The notes beneath the pieces were generated by a model, which made no database searches, was not told the DNA's origin, and worked only from the letters and a program-made list of their open reading frames with translations. A stretch of 64,000 bases of DNA, taken from positions 1 through 64,000 of the forward strand of contig NZ_AOLG01000048.1 of the NCBI RefSeq assembly GCF_000336815.1. The letters are read 5' to 3'. Below, piece by piece: positions 37,064 to 46,140 of the stretch. The stretch's first letter is position 1; each line of letters starts with the position of its first letter. This stretch comes from Haloferax prahovense DSM 18310. Lineage in GTDB: Archaea > Halobacteriota > Halobacteria > Halobacteriales > Haloferacaceae. The translations under genes were made by a program, and so were the position numbers.

Positions 37064-37719
37064 TCGTCACCTTCCTCGCGCACGAGGTTCTCGACGACGA
37101 ACTCGTCGAGCGCGGCGCGGACTTCGGTGGGCGCGTCGAAGGCGGACTGGCTCGCCGTCTCGGTTCCCGAGGGGTCGGTCACGGCGACGCGCTGGAGGCG
37201 CGCGCCGTCGAGCGCCGCGAAGAGGAGCGACGCGGTTCGGTCCGCGTCGACCTCGCGGAAGTGGCCTTCCTCGACGCCCTCGCGGATGATGTCGGCGAGG
37301 CGGCGGCGGATAATCGCCTCGTTGCGGGCGACCTGCTCGCGGTAGGCCTCGACGTAGGGGGCCTGCGTCCGCAGTTCGTTGAGGGCGAGCCCGAAGCGGT
37401 CGTAGTCGCCGTCGTCGTCGCCGTCGGGGACCATCTTATCCAGGAGGACCCGGAGGCGGGTCTCGGGGGCGTCGCCCTCGGTCGCGGCGACCCGCTCCTC
37501 GAAGCGGTCGAACAGGTAGCCGAGGAACGCGACGAGCAGCTCCTGTTTGGTCCCGTAGTGGTAGTGGAGGAGGGACTTGCTTTTTCCGGCCTCGTCGGCG
37601 ATTCGTTGCATCGTCAGGTCCGCGTAGCCGTGGGCGCACAGCGCCCGGTAGGTCGCGGCCATCAGTTCTTCGTGGACCTCGTCGGGGACCGACTGGTCCG
37701 GCGTTTCGTCTGCACTCAC
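37060..37719 (-). CDS. TetR/AcrR family repressor
   Basis: 219-residue regulator with an N-terminal TetR helix-turn-helix (LTMQRIADEAGKSKSLLHYH, residues about 32-56) and a helical ligand-binding domain. It begins at a GTG at 37719 and overlaps the downstream MATE gene by ATGA. A perfect 14-bp palindrome (ACTGACTAGTCAGT) abuts the start codon within about three bases, so autoregulation is likely. It probably senses a toxic compound and de-represses the efflux pump. Confidence 0.95.
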   Translation of the reverse strand: MSADETPDQSVPDEVHEELMAATYRALCAHGYADLTMQRIADEAGKSKSLLHYHYGTKQELLVAFLGYLFDRFEERVAATEGDAPETRLRVLLDKMVPDGDDDGDYDRFGLALNELRTQAPYVEAYREQVARNEAIIRRRLADIIREGVEEGHFREVDADRTASLLFAALDGARLQRVAVTDPSGTETASQSAFDAPTEVRAALDEFVVENLVREEGDE

Positions 37720-37721
37720 TA

Positions 37722-37750
37722 ACTGACTAGTCAGTCAGCTACTTAAAAAG
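37722..37750 (-). promoter_or_regulatory. TetR-MATE promoter with palindromic operator
   Basis: On the minus strand a TATA-like TTTTTAAGT (37742-37750) lies 25-30 bases before the GTG at 37719, so transcription would start at or next to the start codon. The perfect palindrome ACTGACTAGTCAGT (37722-37735) sits between the TATA box and the predicted start site. A bound repressor would block polymerase; inferred autorepression by the TetR protein. Confidence 0.75.
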
Positions 37751-37878
37751 AAGTTACGAACGAGAAACAAGTTGCCGGTAAGTGTGCGACGGCGCGCCAC
37801 GAGAGAAATCGGCACGCTGTGGGGCGGCATCCCGCGGGAAGGTCGGAAAACTCCGAGAGCGTCGGCGTTACGGTCGCG

Positions 37879-39192
37879 CTACAGGCGACGGTCGATACGG
37901 TCTGCGACCTCGTAGCCGGCGACGATACCGCCGTTGAGCGACCGCTCTGGGTACTGCGCTTCCGACGCCATCCCCGCGTAGTAGACCCCCTCGGCGACCT
38001 CCTCGCCGAGGTCGTACGGCACCACGAGGTCGAGGTAGCCCCGCTCGTACACCGGTCCTGCCCGCGGGTTGCGAGCAATGCGGAACTCCTCGACCGCCGA
38101 CCGGTCGAAGTCGGGGAACATGTCTTCTATCTCGTCGAACCACGCGTCTTCGACCTCCTCGTCGCTCATCTGCCAGAGCGCTTCGTGCGGCCCCTGCACG
38201 TAGCTCGCGACGTACAGCAGGTGGTCGCCGCCGTAGCGCTCTTTCGGCACGAAGTTCGTGTGCTCGATGAGCGACCCGAACGGCGCGTCGTGGGCGATGT
38301 TGAGCCAGTAGGTGTCCATCAGCGACTCCGACATGGTCGCCAGTCCGCAGACCGCCCCTTGGAAGTCGATGTCGCAGGGGAAGCCCGTGAGGTCTTCGAG
38401 CACGTTCGGCATCGTCGCCACGACGACCGACTCGACCTCGTGGGTCTCGGTCCCGTCGTCGGTGTCGACGGTCAGCGTCGAGACCGCCTCGCCGTCGGTG
38501 TCGAGTTCCGTCACGCGCGCGCCGGTCTCGATGTGCTCGCGGCCGACCGCAGAGACGAGCGCGTCGATGAAGGGCGCGAAGCCGCCGTCGAAGTAGCCGA
38601 GTTTCTCCCCGCGCAGCAGGTCGCGCTCGCCGCGGAAGCGGACGCGCCCGAGGAACCACGACGCCGACACGTCGTGTTTGCGCTCGCCGAACTTGCCGTC
38701 GAGAAGCGGGTCGACGAAGTTGTCGTAGACGCCGCGGGTCGTGTGCTCGACGACGAACTCCTCGATGGGGGTGTGTTCGTACTCGGCGAGTTCCTCGTAG
38801 GCGTCGAAGTCGGGGACGCCTCCGCGAACGTCGACGCCGAGGGTGAGCATGCCGAGACGGAACTTGTCGTAGAGGCTCATGTGGGGGTAGGCGGCGATTT
38901 GCCACGCGGTGTCGAGCGGGTGGACGACGCCATCGACGTAGTAGGCGTTCTTGCCGATGCGCCACTCAAGGTCGTCTTCGAGGCCGAGTTCCCCGGCGAG
39001 TTCGACGATGGTCTCTTCGGACTTCGAGAGGTGGTGGTAGAACTTCTCGATGTCGTCGCCGTCCGTCTCGTAGGTTGCGGCGAGGCCGCCGAGAGAGTCG
39101 GCCGCCTCGAAGACTCGAACGTCGTGACCCCGGTTCTGGAGTCGGTACGCCGCGGCGAGGCCCGCGATGCCGCCGCCGACGATGCCTATCAT
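37879..39192 (-). CDS. FAD-dependent amine-oxidase-like protein
   Basis: 437-residue flavoprotein of the protoporphyrinogen oxidase / amine oxidase-like group. The dinucleotide-binding loop GGGIAGLAAAYRLQNRGHDV is at the N-terminus, followed by AADSLGGLAATYE and the C-terminal FAD motif GMASEAQYPERSLNGGIVAG. The substrate cannot be told; related haloarchaeal proteins are sometimes called NAD(P)/FAD-dependent oxidoreductase. Sits alone on the minus strand, divergent from the histidine kinase with a 96-base spacer. Confidence 0.88.
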   Translation of the reverse strand: MIGIVGGGIAGLAAAYRLQNRGHDVRVFEAADSLGGLAATYETDGDDIEKFYHHLSKSEETIVELAGELGLEDDLEWRIGKNAYYVDGVVHPLDTAWQIAAYPHMSLYDKFRLGMLTLGVDVRGGVPDFDAYEELAEYEHTPIEEFVVEHTTRGVYDNFVDPLLDGKFGERKHDVSASWFLGRVRFRGERDLLRGEKLGYFDGGFAPFIDALVSAVGREHIETGARVTELDTDGEAVSTLTVDTDDGTETHEVESVVVATMPNVLEDLTGFPCDIDFQGAVCGLATMSESLMDTYWLNIAHDAPFGSLIEHTNFVPKERYGGDHLLYVASYVQGPHEALWQMSDEEVEDAWFDEIEDMFPDFDRSAVEEFRIARNPRAGPVYERGYLDLVVPYDLGEEVAEGVYYAGMASEAQYPERSLNGGIVAGYEVADRIDRRL

Positions 39193-39288
39193 GCCCCGAC
39201 GTTCGGCGTCGGGTGGAAAGTCCTTTCTGATTGGCCGGGTCCGCCGCCGACGGTGGGAGTTTTAACCCCTGTCGACAGAAAGCCGGGC

Positions 39289-41067
39289 ATGCACGGCGCT
39301 CCGTACTGGCAAGCGACGCCGTACACGATTCCCATCGGAATCGGCGCGGCCCTCTTCGTCGCGCTCGGCGCGTACCTCTTTCGCCGCCGGACGGAGCGTC
39401 GCCTCGTCCCCGGCGCGACCCTCGGTGCCCTCCTGCTGTTCGCGTCCGGGCTCTGGATGGGGACGTACGCGCTCGAACTCTCCCTGACCGACTTCTCGAC
39501 GAAGGTCCTCTTGAACCAACTCGGCTACTTCGGCATCGCGCCGCTCCCGCTCCTGTGGTTCGCGTACGTGATGCGCCACGCGGGCGTGAAACTGGAGTCC
39601 CGAGTCGCGTGGGCGGCGCTCGGGTCCGTGCCAGTCGCCGTCGTCGCGCTCGTGCTGACGAACTCGTGGCACGGCCTCATCTGGACCGACCTTTGGCTCG
39701 ACGCCGACCACGGCTACGTCGTTCTCGTCAACGAACACGGCGTCGCCTTCGCCGGCTTCATCGTCTACGCCTACGCCCTCATCCTGTTCGGGTGCGCCAC
39801 CCTCGGCCGGACGCTCCTGCGGTCCGACGGCATCTACCGGAAGCAGACGCTCGCCCTCCTCGGCGGCGGACTGGTCCCGACCGTGGGCGGCGTCGTCTAC
39901 GTCGCCGGCCTGAGCCCCGTTCCAGGTCTCAACATCCCCGTGCTGGCCTTCTCGGTCACCTCGGGGGCGGTCGCCTGGAGCGTCTTCCGACACCGACTGT
40001 TCACGCTCGTCCCCGTCGCGTGGGAGTCGGCCGTCGAGTCGATGCACGACGCCGCGCTCGTCCTCGACGGCGACGGGCGCGTCATCGACGTCAACCCCGC
40101 TGGCGAGCAGTTCCTCTCGCTTCCCCTCTCGGACGCCTACGGACGGTCGGTCGTGCGCGTCCTCCCCGCGGAAATCGTCGACGCGCTCGACGGCGTTCCG
40201 CAGTCCGACGCGGAGACGGAGACGACGGTCCCGACGGACGACGGCGAGCGCGCCCTCCTCGTAGAGACGACGCCGCTGGGCGACGAGGCGAACATGACGG
40301 GGACGCTCGTCCTCCTCCGCGACGTGACAGAACGGGTCGAACGCGAGCGACGGCTCGAACGCCAAAACGAGCGGCTCGACGAGTTCGCGTCGGTCGTCTC
40401 TCACGACCTGCGGAATCCGCTCACCGTCGCCCGCGGCTACCTCGAACTCGCAGCCGAGACCGGCGACGAGGAGTACTTCGAGCGAATCGAGGACGCCCAC
40501 GACCGGATGGAGAACATCATCGAGGACCTGCTCACGCTGGCCCGCGAGGGCGAGACGCTCACCGACGTGACGCCGGTCGCGCTGCGAACGGTCGCACAGG
40601 AGGCGTGGGACGGCACGGTCGTCGGCGACGCGGCCCTCGACGTTCGGGCCGACCGGACTATCGCCGCCGACCGGGGACGACTCCGCCAGCTGTTCGAGAA
40701 CCTGTTTCGGAACGCCGTGGAACACGGTTCCACGGGCAACCAGACTACGTCTGGTGATGCTGTCGAGCACGGGAGCGAAGACGACGACGCGCTCACCGTC
40801 GCCGTCGGCGCACTCGACGGCGGCTTCTACGTCGAAGACGACGGGCCGGGCATTCCGGAGTCCGAGCGAGCGGACGTGTTCGAGCGGGGGTACACGACCC
40901 ACGAGAACGGGACCGGCTTCGGCCTGCCCATCGTCAAGACGATTGCGGACGCCCACGGTTGGTCCGTCAGCCTCGGCGAGTCGGACGCCGGCGGGGCGCG
41001 GTTCGAGTTCACCGGCGTCGAGACCGACCCCGAGCCCGCGAACGCGGAGCAGTCGACGAGCGACTGA
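39289..41067 (+). CDS. 7TM-domain sensor histidine kinase
   Basis: 592-residue histidine kinase. Residues about 1-230 contain seven membrane helices of the histidine-kinase N-terminal 7TM domain, followed by a PAS-like domain (about 240-350), a HisKA dimerisation domain with phospho-acceptor His372 (VVSHDLRNPLTVARGYL), and a HATPase domain with N box (ENLFRNAVEHG), G1 (VEDDGPGIP) and G2 (GTGFGLPIV). No response-regulator receiver gene is next to it. The ATG at 39289 has a GTTTTAAC TATA element about 27 bases upstream, so a leaderless start; a longer in-frame extension is spurious. Confidence 0.94.
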   Translation: MHGAPYWQATPYTIPIGIGAALFVALGAYLFRRRTERRLVPGATLGALLLFASGLWMGTYALELSLTDFSTKVLLNQLGYFGIAPLPLLWFAYVMRHAGVKLESRVAWAALGSVPVAVVALVLTNSWHGLIWTDLWLDADHGYVVLVNEHGVAFAGFIVYAYALILFGCATLGRTLLRSDGIYRKQTLALLGGGLVPTVGGVVYVAGLSPVPGLNIPVLAFSVTSGAVAWSVFRHRLFTLVPVAWESAVESMHDAALVLDGDGRVIDVNPAGEQFLSLPLSDAYGRSVVRVLPAEIVDALDGVPQSDAETETTVPTDDGERALLVETTPLGDEANMTGTLVLLRDVTERVERERRLERQNERLDEFASVVSHDLRNPLTVARGYLELAAETGDEEYFERIEDAHDRMENIIEDLLTLAREGETLTDVTPVALRTVAQEAWDGTVVGDAALDVRADRTIAADRGRLRQLFENLFRNAVEHGSTGNQTTSGDAVEHGSEDDDALTVAVGALDGGFYVEDDGPGIPESERADVFERGYTTHENGTGFGLPIVKTIADAHGWSVSLGESDAGGARFEFTGVETDPEPANAEQSTSD

Positions 41068-41133
41068 GCGCGCGACGAGGGGTCGGTTGCGACGTTCGCC
41101 ACATTTTTATCTGCGATAAGGCAACAGCGGGGC

Positions 41134-42015
41134 ATGGTTACGGTCCGCGCACCCGCCACGAGCGCCAACCTCGGAAGTGGGTTCGATGTCTTCGGCGTGG
41201 CTCTCGACCGCCCCGCCGACATCGTTCACGTCGAACGGGCGGACCGGACGACAATCGAAGTGACCGGCGTCGGCAGTCAGTACATCCCGACCGACCCCGA
41301 CCGGAACGTCGTCGGCGCGGTCGCGGAGGCGCTCGACGCCCCCGCGCACATCCGCATCGACAAGGGCGTCCGCCCGTCGTCCGGACTCGGCTCGTCGGCG
41401 GCGAGCTCGGCCGCCGCCGCCGTCGCGCTGAACGAGCTGTACGACCGCGGGCTCTCCCGCGAGGAGCTCGTCCCCGTCGCCGCCGAGGGCGAGGCCGTCG
41501 TCTCCGGCGAGGCCCACGCCGACAACGTCGCGCCCGCGCTCCTCGGCGGCTTCACCGTCGCGACCGACGAGGGCGTCACGACCGTCGACGCCGACATCCC
41601 GCTCGTCGCCTGCCTCCCCGAAATCGCCGTCTCGACCCGCGACGCCCGACGAGTCGTCCCGAGCGACGCCAGCATCGAGGACATGGTCCACACGGTCGGC
41701 CGGGCGGCGACCCTCGCGGTCGGGATGTGCCGCCGCGACCCCGACCTCGTCGGCGCGGGGATGGACGACCGCGTTGTCACGCCCGCGCGAGCAGAACTCA
41801 TCAACGGCTACCACGGGGTCCGCGAGGCCGCCCTCGACGCGGGCGCGTCCGGCGTCACCGTCTCCGGTGCCGGTCCCTCGGTCCTCGGCGTCTGCCAAGC
41901 GGCCGACCGCACCCGCGTCGCCGGCGCGATGCTCGAAGCGTTCGACGAGGCAGACGTGGACGCCCGCGCCTACAAGACACGGGTCGGTCGCGGGGCAGAA
42001 GTATTCGAACTCTGA
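41134..42015 (+). CDS. thrB: Homoserine kinase
   Basis: 293-residue GHMP kinase phosphorylating homoserine to O-phosphohomoserine in threonine synthesis. The ATP-binding motif RPSSGLGSSAASSAA at about residues 80-94, the N-terminal APATSANLGSGFDVFGVAL, and the C-terminal GVTVSGAGPSVLGVC motif are complete. TATA-like ATTTTTAT at 41103-41110 is about 27 bases before the ATG, indicating a leaderless mRNA. It follows the histidine kinase with 66 bases between but has its own promoter. Confidence 0.96.
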   Translation: MVTVRAPATSANLGSGFDVFGVALDRPADIVHVERADRTTIEVTGVGSQYIPTDPDRNVVGAVAEALDAPAHIRIDKGVRPSSGLGSSAASSAAAAVALNELYDRGLSREELVPVAAEGEAVVSGEAHADNVAPALLGGFTVATDEGVTTVDADIPLVACLPEIAVSTRDARRVVPSDASIEDMVHTVGRAATLAVGMCRRDPDLVGAGMDDRVVTPARAELINGYHGVREAALDAGASGVTVSGAGPSVLGVCQAADRTRVAGAMLEAFDEADVDARAYKTRVGRGAEVFEL

Positions 42016-42147
42016 GTGGTACAGAGAGAACCACTCGCACGCACGATTCTCGTCTCTTCCCGCGTCTGAGCTACTGCAACGCGTTGACGCGGTCGTTGGT
42101 AACACGATTCCGAGAAGACTTTTCTCACTATCACGATATATTCGACC

Positions 42148-42639
42148 ATGGAACGAGCACTCGTCGTCGTCTCCCCCGAAGAACGGTCGCACCGAATCCT
42201 CCGCGAGGCCGGCGAACTGGCCGCCGGCAGCGGTGCGGAACTCGTCGTCCTCACGGTTCTCCCGGACGAGGAGTTCGAACGGACCCGCTCGGCGCTCGCC
42301 AGCGTCGGCTCCTCGGACGTCGTCTACGGCATCGACCAGGCCATCGAGTCGGCCACCCGTCGCGCCAAGCGCGTCGCCCGCGAGGCGTTCGAGGGACTGG
42401 ACCTCGATTATCGCATCGTCGCCGACATCGGCCCCGAGGCCGACACCATCCTCGAAACGGCCCGCTGGGAGGGCTGCGACCACCTCTTCATCTCCGGTCG
42501 CCGCCGCTCGCCCGCCGGCAAGCTCATCTCCCGGGACCTGACGCAGTCGGTCATGCTCAACTTCGACGGCCCGGTCACCGTCCTCCTCGGCGAGGAGTCG
42601 TCGGACGACGCCAAGGGGAAGTCGGGACTCCTCGCCTGA
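42148..42639 (+). CDS. Universal stress protein
   Basis: 163-residue single-domain UspA-like protein (MERALVVVSPEERSHRILRE; ISGRRRSPAGKLISRDLTQS; FDGPVTVLLGE). The usual G-2x-G-9x-GS ATP-binding motif is not present in standard form, so nucleotide binding is uncertain, unlike the copy at 11009. A TTTTCTC TATA element is about 27 bases before the ATG. Convergent with pdxS. Confidence 0.9.
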   Translation: MERALVVVSPEERSHRILREAGELAAGSGAELVVLTVLPDEEFERTRSALASVGSSDVVYGIDQAIESATRRAKRVAREAFEGLDLDYRIVADIGPEADTILETARWEGCDHLFISGRRRSPAGKLISRDLTQSVMLNFDGPVTVLLGEESSDDAKGKSGLLA

Positions 42640-42715
42640 AGCGGGCGGCGCGCCGAGTCGGAAGAAAAATCGAATCGAAAACCAAGACGGCCGGTCGTCG
42701 GCGGGTGTCGCCGCG

Positions 42716-43624
42716 TTAGACGCCGCGGCCCTGCAGCTTGTCCTCGTCGGCCATGCCGACGTTCGCCTCGCCTTTCATGCCCTTGCCGATGCCCGACGCG
42801 ATGTCGGCGAGTGTGTCGGGGTCGTCCCAGTTGTTGACGGCCTCGACGATGGCCTCACCCATCTGTTCCGGGTCCTCCGCGCCGAAGATGCCGGAGCCCA
42901 CGAAGATGCCGTCGCACTCGTGGTACATCATGAGCGCGGCGTCGGCGGGCGTGGCGATGCCGCCGGCCGCGAAGTTGACGACCGGCAGGCGACCCATCTC
43001 GGCCGTCTCGTGGACGAGTTCGGCGGGCGCTTCGTGCTCGCGGGCCCACTTCTCGCGCTCGTCGAAGTTGAGACCGGTCAGCGTCCGAATCTGGTGTTTG
43101 ATGGTGCGCTGGTGCGTGACGGCCTGGTTCACGTCGCCCGTGCCGGCCTCGCCCTTGGTTCGAATCATCGCCGCGCCCTCGTTGATGCGGCGGAGCGCCT
43201 CGGGGAGGTTGCGCGCGCCGCAGACGAACGGCGAGGTGAACTCGCGCTTGTCGATGTGGTAGTCGTTGTCCGCCGGGGTGAGCACCTCGCTCTCGTCTAT
43301 CATGTCGACGCCGATGGACTCGAGAATCTGCGCCTCGGTGTAGTGGCCGATGCGGGCCTTGCCCATCACCGGGATGGAGACGGCGTCGATAATCTCCTTG
43401 ACCGTCTCGGGGTCGGCCATCCGGGAGACTCCGCCGCGCTTGCGGATGTCCGCCGGGACGGCTTCGAGCGCCATAACGGCGACTGCGCCGGCTTCCTCCG
43501 CGATTTTCGCTTGCTCTGCGTCGACGACGTCCATGATGACGCCGCCCTTCTGCATCTGGGCGAACCCGCGCTTGACGAGTTCGGTCCCGCGCCGAAGCTC
43601 CTCCAGGTCGGTCTCCTCTGGCAT
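42716..43624 (-). CDS. pdxS: Pyridoxal 5'-phosphate synthase PdxS
   Basis: 302-residue synthase that makes PLP directly from a pentose phosphate, a triose phosphate and ammonia, with PdxT supplying the ammonia from glutamine. The (beta/alpha)8 family motifs are complete: [20 protein letters not shown] with the metal/substrate Asp, and the two catalytic lysines in [15 protein letters not shown] and [13 protein letters not shown]. No pdxT is in this window. TATA-like GCTTAAGTAAA (minus strand) about 27 bases before the ATG; leaderless. Confidence 0.97.
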   Translation of the reverse strand: MPEETDLEELRRGTELVKRGFAQMQKGGVIMDVVDAEQAKIAEEAGAVAVMALEAVPADIRKRGGVSRMADPETVKEIIDAVSIPVMGKARIGHYTEAQILESIGVDMIDESEVLTPADNDYHIDKREFTSPFVCGARNLPEALRRINEGAAMIRTKGEAGTGDVNQAVTHQRTIKHQIRTLTGLNFDEREKWAREHEAPAELVHETAEMGRLPVVNFAAGGIATPADAALMMYHECDGIFVGSGIFGAEDPEQMGEAIVEAVNNWDDPDTLADIASGIGKGMKGEANVGMADEDKLQGRGV

Positions 43625-43773
43625 ATCCGTCGCTTGCGACTGGGTTTACTTAAGCGGTCGCTTCCATCCGTCAACCGTTCGCATTCCGCACAGGATGTGT
43701 TTCTGGGCCGCCAACACCGGCCGCAGTCACCGAGACCGGCATCACTTTTGCATCCCCCCGCTTCGGCGTGGGT

Positions 43774-44493
43774 ATGGACGCGGCGACCCGACTGCGCCGA
43801 CTGCTCGACGACGACGACCTGCCGGCGGGAACCGACCTCCCGCGGTGGCTCGCACCCCTGCCGGAGTGGCTGGAGAACTTCGGCCTCAACATCGCGTGGC
43901 TCGTGGTCGTCATCAACCTCGTCGGGACCGCCTTCGGCTTCTGGTACTACGGCTACCAGTTTAGCATCGAACCGACCGCGATGTGGCCGCTCGTCCCCGA
44001 CAGCCCCGTCGCCACGCTGTTCATCGCGCTGTCGCTCGCGCTCTGGAAACTCGGGCGGTCCAACGAGTACGTCAACGCCCTCGCCTTCTTCGGCTGTCTC
44101 AAACTCGGGCTGTGGACGCCGTACGTCCTCCTCGTGTTCAAAAGCGACTTCTCGTACCTCCACTGGGCGATGTACAACTTCCTCTTCTGGAGTCACCTCG
44201 CCATGGTCGTCGAGGCCTTCCTCATCCAGCGGTACGCCGAGTTCCCGTCTCTCGCCGTCCTCGTCGCGGTCGGCTGGTACGGCCTCAACGACCTCGTGGA
44301 CTACTTCGTTCCCATCGTGGGCACGCCCCACCACACGCTCATCCCGGCCGAACCAATCGTCGACGGCGTCGTGCAGCACGTTTCGCCCGCCCACGAGTAC
44401 GCCGCGGCGGGCGCGGTCCTCCTGACGGTCGCGGCGACGTTCCTCGCGCTCGCGACGCGGGTCGCGAAACTCGAACGGGGCGGCATCGACTGA
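43774..44493 (+). CDS. DUF1405 family membrane protein
   Basis: 239-residue protein of the DUF1405 family with about six membrane helices (LNIAWLVVVINLVGTAFGFW; TLFIALSLALWKLG; ALAFFGCLKLGLWTPYVLLV; LAVLVAVGWYGLNDLVDYFV; the last near the C-terminus). The conserved WYYGYQ and DLVDYF motifs are seen. The function is not known. The start chosen is the ATG of MDAATRL; a GTG two codons earlier is possible. Divergent from pdxS. Confidence 0.85.
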   Translation: MDAATRLRRLLDDDDLPAGTDLPRWLAPLPEWLENFGLNIAWLVVVINLVGTAFGFWYYGYQFSIEPTAMWPLVPDSPVATLFIALSLALWKLGRSNEYVNALAFFGCLKLGLWTPYVLLVFKSDFSYLHWAMYNFLFWSHLAMVVEAFLIQRYAEFPSLAVLVAVGWYGLNDLVDYFVPIVGTPHHTLIPAEPIVDGVVQHVSPAHEYAAAGAVLLTVAATFLALATRVAKLERGGID

Positions 44494-44562
44494 CCGAGAA
44501 CCGACGGCGCGTCGGCCGACCCGGACGTAGCCTTTTGTCCCGCCGCCCCTAACGGGCGAGCC

Positions 44563-45618
44563 ATGCGCCTCTTCGACCACGTGGCCGACCTGCCGCTGAC
44601 CGTCGAGTCCGTCTCCCGCGACCGCTTCGAGAGCGACACGTCGAGCGGCTTCCTCCGCAAGACGACGGTGTTCTCGCTCGCCGGCGACGGCGCGGTCGGC
44701 CGCGGCGAGGACGTGACCTACGACACGGAGGACCACGACGCCCTCGCCGACGCCCCCGAGGACGCCTTCGACCTCGCCGGAAGCTACGACTCGTTCGCCG
44801 ACTTCTCCGCGGCGCTCGACGGAGTCGACCTGTTTCCGACGAAGGAGCCCGAGCGCGAGACGGCCGAACACTACCGGCGCTGGGCGCTCGAATCCGCCGG
44901 GCTCGACCTCGCGCTCCGGCAGGCCGGCACCGACCTCGCGTCCGCCGTCGACCGCGAGCGTACCCCGCTTCGCTTCGTCGTGAGCACCCGCCTCGGCGAC
45001 CCGCCGTCGGCCGACCGCGTCGAGATGCTCCTCGACCGCGACCCCGACTGCGAGTTCAAACTCGACCCGACAACTGACTGGCACGATGAGCTTGTGTCGT
45101 CGCTCGCCGCCCACGACTGTGTTCGCATCCTCGACCTCAAGGGTCAGTACGAGGGGACCGACGTGGACCAAGCGCCCGACCCGGAACTCTACGAGCGCAT
45201 CCTGTCGGGCTTCCCCGACGCGGTCGTCGAGGACCCGGCGTTCACCGACGAGACGCGACCGCTGTTCGACGGGCACGAGGGCCGCGTCTCGTGGGACGCG
45301 CCGATTACCGGCGTCGCATCCGTCGAGAGCCTGCCGTTCGAGCCGTCGTGGCTGAATATCAAACCCTCGCGGTTCGGCACGGTCGAGTCGCTGTTCGACA
45401 CCATCGAGTACGCCCACGAACGTGGAATGTCGCTGTACGGCGGCGGCCAGTTCGAACTCGACGTGGGGCGGGACCACATCCAACTGCTCGCGTCGGTGTT
45501 CTACCCCGACGGTCCGAACGACGTGGCTCCCGGCGAGTACAACCTTCCCGAGCCGCCGGCGGGACTGCCGACGAGCCCGCTCGAACCGGGCGACGACCCG
45601 TCGGGGCTGGAGTTCTAA
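44563..45618 (+). CDS. Enolase-superfamily protein
   Basis: 351-residue protein that looks like a diverged mandelate-racemase/muconate-type member. Probable metal ligands are the Asp of RILDLKGQY, the Glu of VVEDPAF and the Asp of SWDAPI; the second catalytic lysine sits in LNIKPSRFG and a lysine in EFKLDP may be the first. The N-terminal capping part is short and acidic. The substrate is unknown. It lies 69 bases after the DUF1405 gene on the same strand. Confidence 0.75.
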   Translation: MRLFDHVADLPLTVESVSRDRFESDTSSGFLRKTTVFSLAGDGAVGRGEDVTYDTEDHDALADAPEDAFDLAGSYDSFADFSAALDGVDLFPTKEPERETAEHYRRWALESAGLDLALRQAGTDLASAVDRERTPLRFVVSTRLGDPPSADRVEMLLDRDPDCEFKLDPTTDWHDELVSSLAAHDCVRILDLKGQYEGTDVDQAPDPELYERILSGFPDAVVEDPAFTDETRPLFDGHEGRVSWDAPITGVASVESLPFEPSWLNIKPSRFGTVESLFDTIEYAHERGMSLYGGGQFELDVGRDHIQLLASVFYPDGPNDVAPGEYNLPEPPAGLPTSPLEPGDDPSGLEF

Positions 45619-45671
45619 GAACCGAAACCCGGCCGTTCCAGAGAGACGCGTCGAGGGGTGCGCTGGCCGCG

Positions 45672-45920
45672 TTACTCGCCTTGCTGTACTTCGAATATCT
45701 CGTCGGCGACGAGGCCGTGGGCCTCTTCGTGGACTTTCGCCCCCGCCTCCTTGTTCGGTGCCTCGAAGAGACAGAAGACCGCGCCGTCCTTCTCGTCGAC
45801 CCAGTAGTGCTTGTAGTTCACCCCGTACTTGCCCTGCGTCTCGATGTCGGCGCGGTGGGCCTCAGCGACGTCTTTCGCACTTCCCTCTACGTTCCGGTGT
45901 ACGTCCATGTATAGCGGCAT
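45672..45920 (-). CDS. DUF4242 family protein
   Basis: 82-residue DUF4242 protein beginning MPLYMDVHRNVEGSA; conserved His, Tyr and Glu residues form the (nickel-binding-like) site in related bacterial proteins. Residues such as VNYKHYWVDEKDGAVFCLFE are the family core. Probably a small metal-binding protein with ferredoxin-like fold. The longer frame upstream starting 45989 is rejected because the family starts at MPLYMD. An AT-rich tract with TATATAGCA lies just upstream. Confidence 0.88.
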   Translation of the reverse strand: MPLYMDVHRNVEGSAKDVAEAHRADIETQGKYGVNYKHYWVDEKDGAVFCLFEAPNKEAGAKVHEEAHGLVADEIFEVQQGE

Positions 45921-46140
45921 GGTTGCTAGTATATAGCACGCCAGCGCTGATAATCGTTCTTCACTATTTACCAGAATGTACTGACACAAGTATCAGACGC
46001 CAACTTAGTCGAGTATTCCCCGGTTCGAACCACGCGAAGTGTAATCAGATAATCGTCAGATGCGCGACGCCGTGACGAACGCCGCATCCGTGCGGTCCGG
46101 GCTGAATCGGTTCTCTCCCGTAGCCCGCTTCACCGACGGC
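45921..46140. other. Gene-free spacer between DUF4242 and CARF-like genes
   Basis: 220 bases without a plausible gene. The left side is AT-rich and holds the DUF4242 promoter. Near 46020-46031 there is a palindrome CGGTTCGAACC that resembles a tRNA T-loop, but the surrounding sequence cannot form a cloverleaf. Confidence 0.4.

Noticed and set aside
37819-39288. In-frame extension upstream of the histidine kinase (1082 codons total)
   Set aside because: It is antisense to the flavoprotein gene, and a TATA box about 27 bases before 39289 supports the shorter start.
46016-46035. CGGTTCGAACC palindrome like a T-loop
   Set aside because: No flanking cloverleaf; a 10-bp palindrome alone can occur by chance.
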